A stretch of 64,000 bases of DNA from Isoetes taiwanensis (GCA_021234155.1 JAJEKV010000413.1:62001-126000), one strand, 5' to 3'; shown: positions 23,523-36,824, numbered from the stretch's first letter. The notes: generated from the sequence alone by a model not told the origin. Numbers and translations: made by a program.

Positions 23523-24045
23523 GATACAGAATATGGCCAACTCAGATATAGACTATGTCAAATCAAATTACAAGAAAGAACATGTGCTTGAAAACTTACC
23601 GAATGCGTTTCTTGGTGCAATCATTTCTATTTTGAACTTAGAAGGAACCAAGAAAATAAGAGAGAAAAGAAATAATGTGCATCTAATGACCAAGATTGGC
23701 ATAGTTTCATTTCCATCTAGACGATTATGTATGTAGATCATGGTCTAACTTCATCTGCAGCATTTTAAGGCAAAGAAGCAAGTTTGCAAGATTTGTAGAT
23801 GTTTAAAGACTGCCCTGGAAGACTTTGTAGGTTTGATAGACAAAACTTGTGAGATAACTCGATAAGATTCAACTCAATTTATTTGTTTCTATCTTAACAT
23901 CTTAGTAAATAAATCCACGTTTGGTTATGCTTCTTTCAATAAACGAATATCCCTTTCTCTCTCACCTTCCTCTAGCTGCTACATCTGCTCTTGCAGATGC
24001 CTGCAGCAATGGCACTATTATCTTATATTCAGGGGGTTCTCGACA
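23523..24045. other. Flank of the CACTA-like element, nothing recognised
   Basis: A short plus-strand frame to 23736 (NSDIDYVKSNYKKEHVLENL) looks weakly protein-like but has no recognised family. Confidence 0.4.
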
Positions 24046-24047
24046 GG

Positions 24048-24290
24048 TGATGTGACGCTCCCTGAACCTATGTGATGCTCCCATCGTATAAATAAGAGAA
24101 ATTCCCCTCCCACGGCGATTACATCACCACAGAAAGGCCCTCCGTCTGTCTCAGACTACTTGTGATGGCCAAGTGCCCGAGTGAAGGTCACGGAGGTGTC
24201 ATTCGTCCCACGCCTTCTATGGGAATCCTATATAGCAGAAGCGTACATAAAGGTTAGCACCTAGCACACAATATATAAAATAATATGCCA
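24048..24290 (+). repeat. LTR-like repeat with TATA box, copy 1
   Basis: A 240-bp block with GTATAAATAAG (promoter-like), CACCACAGAAAGGCCCTCCG, CTTGTGATGGCCAAGTG, GGAGGTGTCATTCGTCCCA and GGTTAGCACCTAGCA. The same markers occur in the same order on the minus strand at 45325-45010. It is followed directly by an ATG-led gag-like frame. The order of TATA box then leader fits the end of a Ty3-type LTR. Confidence 0.5.
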
Positions 24291-25480
24291 CCTCGAAAGG
24301 TGGCCCATCCATCAACATCACAACACATCGTAATAGTAGGAAACATAACAAATGCATCAGAAATGAAGGGCCTATTCCCCAGCTCAGACTCAATGGTGTC
24401 AACTAACAGGAAGGACCTCCAAATATTAATAGGCACAATAGTGGCAATGACATTGACTGGCATAGAACAATGGCTAGGAAATGGAGAAATCCCTTCCCAA
24501 AGCATGGTGCTTCCATGGGTGGCTAGAGGATCGTGGCCCCACTGGCAACCACGCATCCGTACCCGACTTGAACACCCCAAAATTCATAGGCCACCCCATT
24601 GTGCCAGTCGAGCCAGGACGTCCCTATAGGTACGTACCCTGCGACCCAGGAGGTGTCAAACCCATACCCAGCCCATATGCAATGGCCGACTATAGACCCA
24701 ACCACTGTAGGAAGCCTTGTAGCCATGCTAGGCAAGGTCCCACCCCCACTTCACCACCATGATCCTTATATGGCGCTCAATCACATCATACCCTCGACAG
24801 CCAGGAGGGTTCTTGTGCACAGGCTGCATTTAATGGGATTTAAGGGTTCTAACTAGGAGCATCACCTTTAGGTCTCTACCCCCCTTTAATCCATACACAC
24901 AGGAGGAACAAAAAGAGAGAACAAGCACATGCAAAACATCCATCATATTCTCAAATAGAACTTAGAATAGAGTATAATCATCCATCTATTCATACAAGGG
25001 TTAGATTGACACACAACCTACCTAAAGACTAACCTATCTCTTGGCTAGATCCATTATCTCGAAGACATCCATGATTCAAGGCTGGTTACACTATTCAATT
25101 AGCTCCTCCCTTGTCCAATCCTTTCCCAAATCGATTTGGAACAAAATTGGACGTGGAGGCCCTTGCCTTCTTCAATTAGCAAGCCTCCCTTGGCCAATCG
25201 AGTTGGGCTAAACCTAAACAAACTATTAATTAGCTTAATTAGGTTAATTAGATTAATTAATTTATGACAATTTAGTATAGCTAACATAAACCCTTTTAAG
25301 TTAGCCCCTAATGTCCCATAGTGGTCCAAATATACCTGGTGATGTGTCATAGTATTTATACGTATAGCATATAAATACATGGAACGTCACATTCTAACCC
25401 TCTTCGAATAATGTTGTCCTCATCATTGAAATACAAAATATACTCTATCATATAATCCTATCTTTATACAAGAATTTAAC
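24283..25480 (+). pseudogene. Remnant of a Ty3-type element downstream of the LTR-like repeat
   Basis: An ATG at 24283 opens a 114-codon frame (MPPRKVAHPSTSQHIVIVG...) that could be a gag N-terminus. The frame decays after 24630. Further on, 25380-25440 (CACATTCTAACCCTCTTCGA, then ATGTTGTCCTCATCATTGAA) resembles sequence common around plant Ty3 elements. No protease, reverse transcriptase or integrase motifs were found here. Confidence 0.35.
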
Positions 25481-27188
25481 GCCGGCGGGGCCGGCGCCTT
25501 GTGCAACCTTGGGAGTTGATCTCAAGTGCGACCGTCGGTGTGGCGCCCATCTACACCCTGGGCATGAGATGGAGGGAGTCCCCCCCAGTACACACCTTAT
25601 TTTTACGGAAGCAGTTCCTTGTAGACGACGTTTGTTGTAGTCTTGTTTGTCTTTAACTCGTCAAGAAGGATTAGGACGTCTTCTTTTCTTTGTACGTGTG
25701 AGCATATGCATAGTTGTCTGTGTGTGAAGACTTCAGTTCGTAGATCGAGGAGGAATGTTGAGAATGTTGCATTTTAATCTAGTAGGGGTTGGTTTGTTAT
25801 CACACCATAAAAGGTGAAGAATTTCACAAATAACATTTATAGATGAAACAATAGAGATACTTAGCTTCAAGATCAAACCCTTATAATGCAAAAATCTATC
25901 TACAAAATCAAAGCTTTGTAATAGCTTCTTGATGAAGAATGAGTTGTATTCCTGAGAATGGAAGCAAATGGCTTAGAAACATTTGAAAATATAATCTTTG
26001 GCCCATTCTTGATTCAAATTGAAGACATATATTGTCTACTTTGGAAAAGCACAAAAATACCATTTTGAACTCTGCACATGACCTTTACAAAAACTTGACC
26101 GCTTAAATGTATGGGATGCAAACTCTCTAGTTGCTTTTCACTTTGGCACAATCTGAAGTAAAATATGATCTGTTTGCTTGAATAGTACAGCCAGCAATAG
26201 TTCATGTGAATGTCAACACTGTGCATCTTCCATTAATACTGTTAAATGCGTAAAGGTAGGCCTAGGCATCCTTTACTTGAATTGAAATCTTCATAATCAG
26301 TGACCAAAACCCGGTGCCTTACAGATATATCCAACAATCGTTATTATTCTGATTGGTTACTCCATGTATTCAAAGATCCAAATATACATTCCATAGTTGT
26401 AGCGAAAAATTTACTCACCGGAGTAGATAATTTAGCCCAGCTTTAAATTTTTGGGCTGTGGTAGCCTGAGAACGGACTGCACAGCACTTTCAGATTTACC
26501 CTTCTATTTTTAAGCTGCCGGATGCTGTAACTTATCAAACTCATCAAGAAAAGGTAAGTTGGAGAAGGTAGCATCGAAATTGGTCGGAAGATGCACCGTA
26601 GAGGGCAGTGCTTACACTCCAAATCAAATTCAAACTGGATCCAGCACTACTATTGCAAACAAAAAGCTCAGTCCCTTTTTATGATGTGGGCGATGGATTT
26701 GCCCACGGGAATTGAAACCAAAGCCATGGACCAGGCAATCTCTAACGATTTTCGCTTATTCTAAGGTCGGAATTAGCTGGTTTTATGCTTGCCAAAGACA
26801 CAGAGGAGTCTTTGATTGTCCCCGAAGCTAAATGCCTCGTTCCTTCTCCAGAGCTTCGTCTTGAGGTATTCTCAATTCAGAGGATCGAGCAGAAACGATA
26901 GAAATATTGCAGCTGCTCAGACCATCGCCATAGCCCGCCGGAAGGAAATATTATGAGAGAGCGCCAGTGCAAATAAATTGCCATAGCCGGAAGCAATATT
27001 TACAGAATAGATAGCCGCAAGAGCATAGATTGCATAATAGAATGGGTCAGGTTTGGACTAAATTTCTGGGTTCCAGAGCAATAAAAAATGGAACTTGATT
27101 AGCAGAACCAGAAAATCACCTCAATAGCTAATTTGCCCCAATAGCTTGAACCAGCCTCTAATTCCGTTATATCTAATTCCAAAAATTT
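25481..27188. other. Intergenic, nothing recognised
   Basis: Starts with a GC-rich palindromic spot (GCCGGCGGGGCCGGC near 25481). The rest is AT-rich without recognisable genes. Confidence 0.5.
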
Positions 27189-27689
27189 TCTAATATAATC
27201 TTATATATCTTATATTATAATGTTTTAGTGCAAGTAATGGACCACGCCCTAAATTTGACGGCCGAGATTTCATGATGCAATCTTAGGGCTAAAAAGTGGC
27301 GTAAAAAAGGCTAAAAAAGTAACGTCCAAAAAATATTAAAAAAAAAAGGGCACGTAAACCCCAAGAATAGCCGAATCAATTTAGGGTTCAATTTAGGTAG
27401 GCAAATTTAGGGTGCTTGATCGAGGATGAGGATCGGAGATACCTGCCTACTTTACCATCTTGCCGCCTTAATTTATCCAAGATTTTCTCACCAAGAACGT
27501 TCATTAATATAAGATACTGAGCTTTAGCGATGGCAATATCACTTGCCCCTTTGGATTGGATGGCCGAGAAAGCTCTAGGGTCCTTTTTAAAACAAATCTC
27601 GAAGTTCTAGGGTTCCCAAGAGAAAACGCCCTTACCTTTTCTATCAAAAACGCAGAGCGGCAGCGGCCCGGACGCGCAAATGTACCGTG

Positions 27690-28285
27690 TAGGTTTCCAT
27701 TGATTCTCCCATTTATCCGCTAGTTTCTCCATTGCGTTTTCCCACCCGTGCATTGTTGCCGCAGCAAGCGCAGATTACCGGGGTCCATAATTCCATCGCT
27801 AATGTTCACCGGAGTATCAGTTCCTTCATGAATTTGGTCGTAAGTTTTCCAGATTGTCCAAATGGTATATGCTCCTGTAAAGCTCCATAGTATACCGGGT
27901 CCTTAGGTCGCCAATGGAGGCCTCTCGGCCATTTATGTATTCATAAGATGGGTCGAGTTAGCATCCTGCATCCATCCCATTTCCGGTACCGGGTTGTCCT
28001 TTGATCAATGGTGAAGCTCGTGAATCGCCATGCTCCAAGTGGCCATTTTGTCGTTGGAGCGTATGGGATGTGTCGCCAGATAATTTTAGGACCCTTTGCC
28101 ACACCAAAGTGGGTCCGGGTTGTCCACACCAAAGGCAAGGGAAATAGCCGAGCAGAGAAAGGTAGAAGTGGATGCGCAAATGGAAGGTATGTTTCCATTG
28201 ATCCGCCCATTTATCCGATAGCTCTCCATTGGCGCTTTTTCCAATTGCATTGTTGCCGCGGCAATCGCATTAGCCGGGTTGCCCC
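27690..28285. repeat. Duplicated block of about 100 bp, 500 bp apart
   Basis: TTTCCATTGATxCxCCCATT, TATCCG, TCTCCATTG and GCATTGTTGCCGC occur in the same order at 27690-27790 and 28187-28285. Confidence 0.7.
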
Positions 28286-29330
28286 AAAATATTATTTTGA
28301 AAATGGCTTTGCAGAAAGCAAAGAGATGCAAACAAACCTGTGCATGTAGAGGATTTAAAAAAAGCTTGAAAGTTTGAGTACTTCCACAAAGTTAATGGTA
28401 TGGAAGAGGAAACTGCCTGGAGCAGGCCATTTCGAGATGCACTTTCCATTTCTTACAGCATTTAAAGCATAAGACACAGATGTTTGATGAAATACCATGT
28501 GCTTTTCTGAATGTGGCATGTGTTTCATCCACGTCTTATATGTACCTTGATACCTTGATACCAATAGACCATGGCTAAGTAAGAAAAAGTACCTAGACTG
28601 TTAGGAGATTGAAGTTTTCAGACACATGATTTATGTTTAACTTTAGTTGCAGCAGGCATCTTATCAAGCAGTTTGTATATTGTAGGTATTTATGGAACCC
28701 AGATCCCATCAATACCGCCTGTTGGAGGCATAAGCAAGCAAGCAGTTTATGACATATGCCCAAATTGGGTCTATTTGTCATCATGTAGCAGCATGAAGAA
28801 TATAGCTTGAAGACATAAGAAGCTAAAGTATTTCATGGAAAGTTTTTCTCTCTCTTTGCAAGGAAATGCGCCATTTGTCGTGGAACACCCAAATGTGCCT
28901 ATCAAAACTTGCTTCGTGAGTTTTTAAACTTTGTTTGTATGTCCGAGAGGTTACTAGAACACGATATAATTGTAGTTGTCAAATGCTTCAAAATGCAATA
29001 TGCAATCAATATGCCAACTATGGCGTTGCTTATACAAAGAAGGTCAGATATTTATTTTGCAAAAACACTTCATTCAACTCCTCAGAAGCAAAGAATGATC
29101 TTGTTGATCTTGTCGCAAGCATGGCAAGGTGCAACATTTTTTTGCACAAGTCTCACCATAATGATGCAGCCTTTTAAGTCTTCCGGGCCTTTCCCACACT
29201 ATTATCCTCATCTACATGCTTAGCACGCCCTTGATAACCAAGCACTAAGTTGCTCTAAGAAAGATCTCAAGAACTTTTTGTTAATAGACAACATATAACT
29301 TCAAGATCTTTAGTTCAACTACGTATTTAC

Positions 29331-29521
29331 TTTTTGGAATACGCAGATAGATGCTTTAGCAACTAAAATTACAAAGTCGTGGTTGGTGCTCACGAATGAG
29401 ATTTTGTTCATGGTAAGTTTATGGCGATTCTTTTTTGGAATATGCGGTATAGATGCTTTAGCAACTAAAATTGCAAAGTCGTGGTTGGTGCTCACGAATG
29501 AGATTTTGTTCATGGTAAGTT
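29331..29521. repeat. Tandem duplication, about 98 bp, two copies
   Basis: GATGCTTTAGCAACTAAAAT, CAAAGTCGTGGTTGGTGCTC and ACGAATGAGATTTTGTTCAT occur twice in direct order, nearly identical. Confidence 0.9.
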
Positions 29522-30230
29522 GATGTTACTAATACACTCTCATATCCCCAAAGTAGTGATATAATAGTACATGTTATTCCATTTGTTTCAATTAGGTGTT
29601 CGTGTTTTTAATTTAACTACGTTTTTCAACTACTTTATTATTATTGAAAATGTCCTCTCCTTCGCAGGATAGAGAGTTCTGAATGAAATTGAAACCAATT
29701 ACTATCTTCCCATGTTCCAGCTAAAGGTTGAGCACATCACGCTGGCCCAGTTGAGTGTTTAAAATATGATTATGTAATGGCATAGCAACTGAAACCTTTC
29801 TATATAGTCCATGCCAAGTGAAGGCTAATTAGTTCTTTTTGTTGAGAAATGTAAGTGTTTATAATGATTTACTAAAATCTAAACCTTGATGCCACTATAA
29901 ATGACCCTTTACATACACAATTATTTAATAAACAAGGTAACTTTTGCACCTTGACTTCAACCTCAGCGCATAGCCTACCATGCACACCCTTCTACAAATG
30001 ATCCTATAGAAACTTTGAAATATGAAAAGCATCTAGCCTTAAAAGGGCACACCCTTCTATAAATGATCTTGCAGAAGCTTTCAAATAAGCTTTAAAAGGG
30101 TAGTTAAAGCAAAATTCTTAGAACATAAGTAGGGACACCTTCCGAGTTGAGAGCATTGCTGCCCTATCATTTATTGCACCTTTTGAGTTGCAAGCATTGA
30201 TGGCCTATCATTTACATGTCCCAAATTTAT

Positions 30231-30258
30231 ACCCAGCAACGCTGGGTACCCTTACTAG
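30231..30258 (+). repeat. Helitron-like 3' terminus of unit 1
   Basis: Perfect 7-bp stem with AAC loop, then CTAG; T follows. Confidence 0.75.
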
Positions 30259-31374
30259 TAGAAGGATTATAATGTTTTGTAATGGACCACGCCCTAGATC
30301 TAACGGTCAAGATTTGATTAGAAAATTGGACGGTCGAGATAGCCGTTTTATTTTCGTTCTAGCGATTTAGGGCTTCCTCAGCTACGGCGAAGCGGGAAGG
30401 TCTGCAATAGCCATGGAGGCAAAGCTCCACATCACCATCTGCCCAGCATGGCCATTGAAGAGCTTTTCCACCCAGCATGGCGCTTTTGGTAGAAACGCCT
30501 GGTTAGATTCAGCCATAGATCCATAAAATTGGAAAAAAACACAAATAAAGAGAAGGATAAAACGTAATCCTATGAGCGAAGATCCTACGAGCTGGTTTGT
30601 GCTTAGTGAGGTCTGTGCTTATTAGATTTGGGAAGATGGTGGATTGGTTTTAAGAAAAAAAAAATTGGCCATTTTTTCGTTACTTCTCTCCTCTTTCATT
30701 TCGTTCAGATGAGTGAGGGCAGACGACACCATGGCTAACCCGATAGCTGTGTGCCTGCTCGGGCTTCTCAGAACTCAGCGCTTAGTAATTTTTCTAAATG
30801 ATTTAAAATTTCGTTACAAGATGTGGATTCGTGATTCTGCTAAATAGTCTTCTATTGCAGGAAATTTGGCCTTGATTGAAGGGGACGTTTTAAGCCTATT
30901 CCAGGTAATTCAAGCATTCCAGGTAATCTAAAATTTGGCCAGAATATTACTACAAAGCACAGGTTACCTAGCCATCTTTGTTGGTCTTTGTTGCTAGAAT
31001 CCAAGATTTTGAAGAACCTGAAGCTGGAAAAATAAGTATCTGAAAATGTTGTGGCAGATCGTGGCTTGCATGTTCCCTTTTTATTATGGTATGCACATAT
31101 CAAATAAGGTGGAAGTAGTTTCTTAGATTCAAATAGCTTCGGGTACTTCGACACAACTAATGCTTAATTCCTTATTATGGTATCCAGGCCTTGAAAAAAG
31201 CCGCAGCATGACAACATGCTATATAGGCTCTAGAATGTGGTTTGTTTCTAACAGGTACAACGACAATGATGCATTGCAATATATTTGGTCTTCGTTTTTG
31301 TTTCTGGCTGCTTAGATACCATGCTAGAACTAAGAATAATTTTAAGATCTTACATTTACATGTCTTGATTGCAG

Positions 31375-31450
31375 ATACAGATGAGAACTTGAACAACAAT
31401 TATTGGAAACGATTGTTTAAGGCTGAATGCAAAGATGGCATAGGAATTTG
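31375..31450 (+). other. Exon-like fragment inside Helitron-like unit 2
   Basis: Flanked by TTGATTGCAG and GTGAGA. Its open frame reads DENLNNNYWKRLFKAECKDG. The source gene is not recognised. Confidence 0.35.
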
Positions 31451-32197
31451 GTGAGAAACTTAACAAGAGGAACGTAAATCCCATAAAGTGACATACTATC
31501 TATCATGTGGATTCTATTATTTTATGTTCCATCATTGCGATCGCATTCACAGATTGTTTGACATTTTATTCTGATGTTCCGGTACTTCCGGCATATGCGT
31601 AATGCATTGGCAGTCAAGCTCTGATGCCAGACCCATTCTCAATGATGCATGATCGAAGTTACTCAATGTTCTGCACTTTGTGCCAGGTAAAAATCTGCCG
31701 AAACAGGTACCTTACATCTTTAAGGGTTGAGTTCGAGTTGCTGCATCCAGTAACAATATGCAGTTTCGGTTTATTCTCAACCATGTACCTCTTATAGCTG
31801 TAGGTTATAATTGCTTCAAAATCTTTTTTTTTGTAATGCATTACTACTACTATGAGAAAAGGATGGTTCAGCAGGCCAGGCAAATTTCAAGACTGATGAG
31901 TTCATGTCTGTAATCTTATCAAATGCCCACTGCCCTATATGTCCTCTTAATGCCTATTTTAAAGAGAATCCTTTCTTAATATATGCCTTTTTCAATCTTC
32001 ACAGGATTCAGCTGAACTTAAGGAACGTTATGTACAGGATTGTGACACGAAAAGACTTAAAATTTAAATGGTCTCCTTCTTATAGAGTTAGTTAACTCAA
32101 ATTCAAATATGCAGGTGTCTTTTAGAATGCATTATTGCTATCACTATGTTTATAATCTCACTTCAACTTGGTGGCACAGTTCTGCAATTTTTTATAG

Positions 32198-32262
32198 CAC
32201 ATAGGTGCCTTTTAGAATGCACATAGGTGCCTTTTAGAATGCACATAGATGCCCTGATGGCT
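32198..32262. repeat. Short tandem repeat, about 22 bp
   Basis: GCACATAGGTGCCTTTTAGA occurs twice in tandem with a partial third copy; a diverged copy lies at about 32113. Confidence 0.8.
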
Positions 32263-33197
32263 GTCCATACACTTCAAAATGGTAGCACAACCCTGATTTA
32301 GACATCTAGCTCTTTAGACATTCTGCACTGAGCATAAATAGAATGTACACAACTGTCTTACCATGTCGACATCTAAGCAGAGAAAATAACCCTTTTAACT
32401 ATATGTTTTTAGCAAATACTTAAAGAGACCTCTTAGACAATGCCAATACTGAGTAATCTGTATACTTATTGTTCATGGGCATGTATTTCATCTCTAATAA
32501 TAGGATCTGAATAATAGGATATGCATCTCATATGAGTTTATTAGTGTGATGCTATGTGCTCATGCTACAGTGCAAGAACAAATTCCTGGTTTCAATTTGA
32601 TCAAATAATTGCAGGACAGTGATTTGCTTAAGCTTAATTGGACAATATTTATAAAAATATATTGATCTTGATGTTGTCTGCCTTTCTTTTACATCACAGA
32701 GCAACGCTTTCCACCTTACTTTCTCCATCACTTTTTTTTGATCTGTCTGATCGTGGTATGTAGCAATACTGTCTTTTTTGGTCTCCCTGATCGTGGTATG
32801 TAGTGATGGCATTGGAAATCTACCTCTATTCGTGTCTGCATCTTGAGTTCCAGTTCAGGCCATGGAGATTCTTTAAATTGCCAGTATTGTTTTGAGTTTA
32901 TACCTGACATTGTTTGCAACAAAATCTACCCTAGAGGCACTCAACAGATTTTTATTTGGATGCTACGCACCTTTTTGGTAAGTTCGTTGTCATTTGTAAT
33001 AATCATCCCTTTTCCATAAATACAGTCTTTCTTTAATTAACGTGGCAAATGGAAGGTTATTCGAAGATGGCCTATTTTGATTGCTGGATTTTCATTTTAT
33101 TTTCTTCATTTTGATTTTGTCACGTTTAATATGTTGTGTTCTTTTTAATTGGATTCCAAAGCATTCGCAACAAATGCCTTTTATTTCCATCTCATAG

Positions 33198-33239
33198 GCT
33201 GCGGCCAAACTTATCAACAAGTGTTTCACAGACTTCAAG
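33198..33239 (+). other. Exon-like fragment inside Helitron-like unit 2
   Basis: A 42-bp stretch between CTCATAG and GTAATA, encoding AAAKLINKCFTDFK with both phases 0. Too short to identify. Confidence 0.25.
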
Positions 33240-33751
33240 GTAATACATGGTTTTGTTTTTGATCAATGCTCTATAGTTCAATCCGGCCATTCAATGCACT
33301 AGACATTTCTTTTGCATATGTGCAATCAGAATTCTAGCTCCATGGAGTATGTCTTATTTGACAGCTGCATTGGCAAATGATAACATCAAATATATAAATT
33401 GAATGGTTTGCTGTTAACTTATAAATTATCTTTTTGTTGGTTGAATTCCACTTATTTTAAATAGTTCTATTTTAAACGATAGAGAAAAGAACAATAAAAT
33501 GTTTCGCGTACAAGGATTCTGGACGTGGACCTGAAAGCACCTCTTCAATAATGCTTCTTGAATTTGGTACAATAACAATATTCTGAAGTATTACAACATT
33601 GCTTTGTATCTTTGAAGGCGACAACTTACATCTGCTTATAACCTACTGAGTAACACATGTTGTTTTGTGTTTTGGACATTAAGGTCTCAATACTAACATC
33701 AATATTGTTCATATAATTTGACAATCAAAGAAAATACATAGCAGAATTGAC

Positions 33752-33862
33752 CTCAACCATGGTTCTGACCATAGCATTTTGATGTTGGAAGAGCAACATT
33801 GAACCATGGCATTTTGATGTTGGAAGAGCAGAAAACCATGCCATTTTGATGTTGCAAGGGCA
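33752..33862. repeat. Tandem repeat, about 40 bp, three copies
   Basis: ACCATxGCATTTTGATGTTG plus GAAGAGCA occurs three times (33770, 33806 and 33836 regions). Confidence 0.85.
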
Positions 33863-34868
33863 TGAAGGGCTTTAAATACCACCACAACAAATGTCTTCAT
33901 GACCTTGGATCTCAAGACTATTTTTATAACTTTGTAGACTATTAGAATTATAGTTTACACCTTTGCATTTGAACAATTGAATCACTTAAATCTTGACAGT
34001 TAACAATATTTAATGTATCCAAACATAAAAGTTGGGAGTGCACCATATAAAAAAATGTGGTTGGCAATGTGGAGCAATCATTACTGGCATGTGTAAAAAA
34101 CTGGAGATTCATTGTTGTTTTGGAAGGAGATTTTTGCCTTCTTGAGGTACACGTATATAAACACTATAAATATGCGAGTGATGAACCACAATTACAAAAG
34201 TAAACCATGTCTGTTCTTGCAAGCATCAACCTGTAGTGTTGTTGGAAGTTGCAAAATGGCCAAGTAAAATACGTCAATTGTAATTGAAAAAGCAATAATT
34301 GCAGAGGAAGGGGGCATTTTAGAAATGTGCAAGATTTGGTACTAGATCCAATAGTATTAAATTTCTTCATCCATTTGTGGCAAGAAATTATGTAACTTTT
34401 GAAATAGAATGTGCACAACTATTCAATGTTGTGATCAAGATCGATAATAAATCATTCTCTTTCATAGTCAAGGACTCAATTTAACTCAACACGTAAGGAA
34501 TTAGACAATTTGATGCTTTGAACGTATACAAGCTCTGGCCAAGCACTCCTTTAGAAATTAAAGATAAAGCGAACTCCTCAATCGCAACCTACTATTGTTA
34601 ATGTGTGCAGTAAGACGTACTTGCAAGTGAAGTACAAGAAACTAGAAAGAGTGGCTAAAAAGCTATTGCACATGTCAAAAACAAAGTTATGCCTTTGCAA
34701 CTACATCCTCTCAACATGTATTGCATGAGTAATAATATTAACATAAATCGTCTATACAATCCTAAATCTTTATCATTCAAAATATAATATCAAGAGCAAT
34801 GATGCACTTGGTTTGTTAAATATCATGTGGTTTGAATATTGGTGTTCATTGACAGCTTTTCAACATTA

Positions 34869-34896
34869 GCCCAGCAACGCTGGGCACTGTAACTAG
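34869..34896 (+). repeat. Helitron-like 3' terminus of unit 2
   Basis: Stem GCCCAGC/GCTGGGC with AAC loop, then CTAG; T follows. Confidence 0.75.
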
Positions 34897-35031
34897 TAAT
34901 GTTATATCGTAATTCTTGGATTAGATCAAGCCTTAACTTGAATGGCCAAGATGATCTAGGTGCATCCAAAGGCCGAGATTTCTCACACAACTTCCTACCA
35001 CCATGATTGGTATATTTTGATCTCTTATGGA

Positions 35032-36710
35032 GAAAAGGTAAAGGAAAATGGGGAAAAAGGAAAAGAGAGAAGGAAAGAGAGAACGTGAAGGGGCAAAAAG
35101 GCATGGGGAAAAGGGAAAAAGGGAAAGGGCAAAGGGTGGGGATAAGAAAAGAGAAAAATGCATGGGAAAAGGGAAAGGGAAAGAAAAAAATCAAAAGGGA
35201 GGGGGAAAGGGAACCTGAGAAAAAAGCACGAGGAAAAAGGGGAAGAGGTAAAGGGGAAAAGGGAAGGGGAAATGGCATAGAAAAAAGGGAAAGAATGGGG
35301 AAAAGGATGAAGAATGGGAAAAGGGTTGGGGAAAAAAAGAGCATGGGAAAAAGAAAGGGAAAAAGAGCATGGGAAAAAGGAGAAAAAGGGAAAGGGTGAG
35401 GAAAGAAGAAAAGGGAAGGGAAAAATGGCATAGGAAAGGAAAAGAGAGAGGGAAAGGGAAAGGAAAAGGGGCACTGAGAAAAGGAAAAGAGTGAAAGGTT
35501 AGGAAATTGAGGAAAAGGGGGAATAAAAAAAGAATAGGCAAAGGGAAGGGAAAAAGGGAAAGCGAAGGGAGGAATGGCACGCGAAAAAAGGAAAAAGGAA
35601 AAGGAAGAAGAAAGGGAAAAAAGGAAGCGAAAAAAAGACATGGAACAATGAAAAGGGAAGAGGGAAAGGGTGGGGAAAAAGAGGAAAAAGAGCATAGAAA
35701 AAATATGGGAAGGGCATGGAAAAAGGAAAGAAAGGAAGAAAGGGTGAAGGAAAGGGAAAAAGGGCATGGGTAAAAGAGGAAGAGGGAAGGGATCGGGAAA
35801 GGAGAAAAACGGAAAGGAAAAAGTCCAAAATGAGGAAAAGGGAGGGGGAAAAGTGAAACAAGAGAAGGGTGAGGAGCAAGGAATTGAAAAGAAGGAAGAG
35901 GAAGGGGAAGGGGAAGGGGAAAAAACACGGGAAGAAAGGGAAGAGGGAAAGGGTGAGGAAAGGGAAAAAAGAGCATGGGAAAAGGGAAAAGAAAAAAGAA
36001 AGAGAGGAAAGGGGAAAGTGGAAAAGGGAAAAGAGGGTGAGGGCAGGGAAAGGAGGAAAAGGGGCACATAAAACGGATAGAGAAAAGGAAATGGAAAGAG
36101 GCATAGGGAAAGAGAAAATGAAAAGGAAGGAGGAAAGGAAAGGGAAAAAGGGCGGGAAAAGCGAGAGGGTGTGAAAAGAATGAAACGAGAAGGGAAAGAA
36201 AAGGAAAAGGGAAAAGGAAGGCAGAAAGGGGGGAAGAGAAGGGAAAATGGGCACGAGGTAAAGGGGAGCGGGAAATAGGAAAAGAGAAGTGGAAAAGGGC
36301 AAGGGATAAAGAGGAAGAGGATGGAAAAAGGAGGAAAAGGGGCACATGAAAAGGTGGAGAAAAGAGAACGAAAAAAGAGCATGGGAAAAGGGAAAGTGAA
36401 AAGGAAATGGAAATAGAATAGAATAGAATAGTTTTTTTGGAAGAGGAAAATGAAAGGGAAAAATGGGAAGGGAAGGAAGGATGAAATATAAAGGGAAAAA
36501 GTCCGTTGGAAAAAGGTAAAGGGAAAGAGAAGGGAAGAGAAGGGAGAAGGGGTAAAAAAAAAAAAGAAAAAAGAGAGAAGGGAAAAAGAAGACGTGTGCA
36601 AAAAGTGAGGAAAAAAAAAAGGAAAATGAAAAAAGAAAGTGTGTAGGAAAAACGAAAAAAAGGGAAATGCGTGATAGAGCAAAAGGCAACGGGAAGAGGA
36701 AGGGTGTCGA
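35032..36710 (+). repeat. Polypurine minisatellite-like block, about 1.7 kb
   Basis: The plus strand consists almost only of G and A in units such as GGGAAAAGGGAAA, broken every few dozen bases by GCATGGGAAAA-type interruptions. Extreme strand asymmetry over this length keeps all frames open on both strands: a 638-codon frame of Phe/Ser/Pro/Leu on the minus strand and Lys/Glu/Gly/Arg frames on the plus strand. None is a real gene. Homopurine mirror sequences of this kind can form triplex DNA. Confidence 0.9.
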
Positions 36711-36824
36711 ATGCACAAAAACCCCTTAAAGCTAAGCAATGCCGAGCTTGGTTTCTATTATATTAAATTTATGAAAAGGAGTCTGAGCTGAATAGATTTT
36801 CGTCCACATATATTCCCAACTTAT

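Larger units (their letters stand above)
27189..30258 (+). mobile_element. Helitron-like unit 1
   Basis: The 5' side is placed at TCTAATATAATC (27189), shortly before ATAATGTTTTAGTG and GGACCACGCCCTAAATTTGA, a block that recurs after each following terminus. The 3' end is a perfect hairpin ACCCAGC-AAC-GCTGGGT (30231-30247), 7 more bases, and CTAG (30255-30258) followed by T, the classical Helitron 3' structure. No Rep or helicase frame is present, so it is non-autonomous. The 5' limit is uncertain because the preceding base is T, not the usual A. Confidence 0.6.
30259..34896 (+). mobile_element. Helitron-like unit 2
   Basis: It begins right after the CTAG of unit 1 with the shared 5' block (ATAATGTTTTGTAATGGACC then ACGCCCTAGATCTAACGGTC). 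It ends with hairpin GCCCAGC-AAC-GCTGGGC (34869-34885), then CTAG at 34893-34896 and T. The interior contains exon-like fragments with splice sites, suggesting captured gene pieces. No Rep or helicase frame was seen. Confidence 0.6.

Noticed and set aside
34823-36739. 638-codon open frame on the minus strand (and long Lys/Glu frames on the plus strand)
   Set aside because: It is the complement of a polypurine block. All frames stay open because stop codons need a T in a strand that has almost none. No protein signature.
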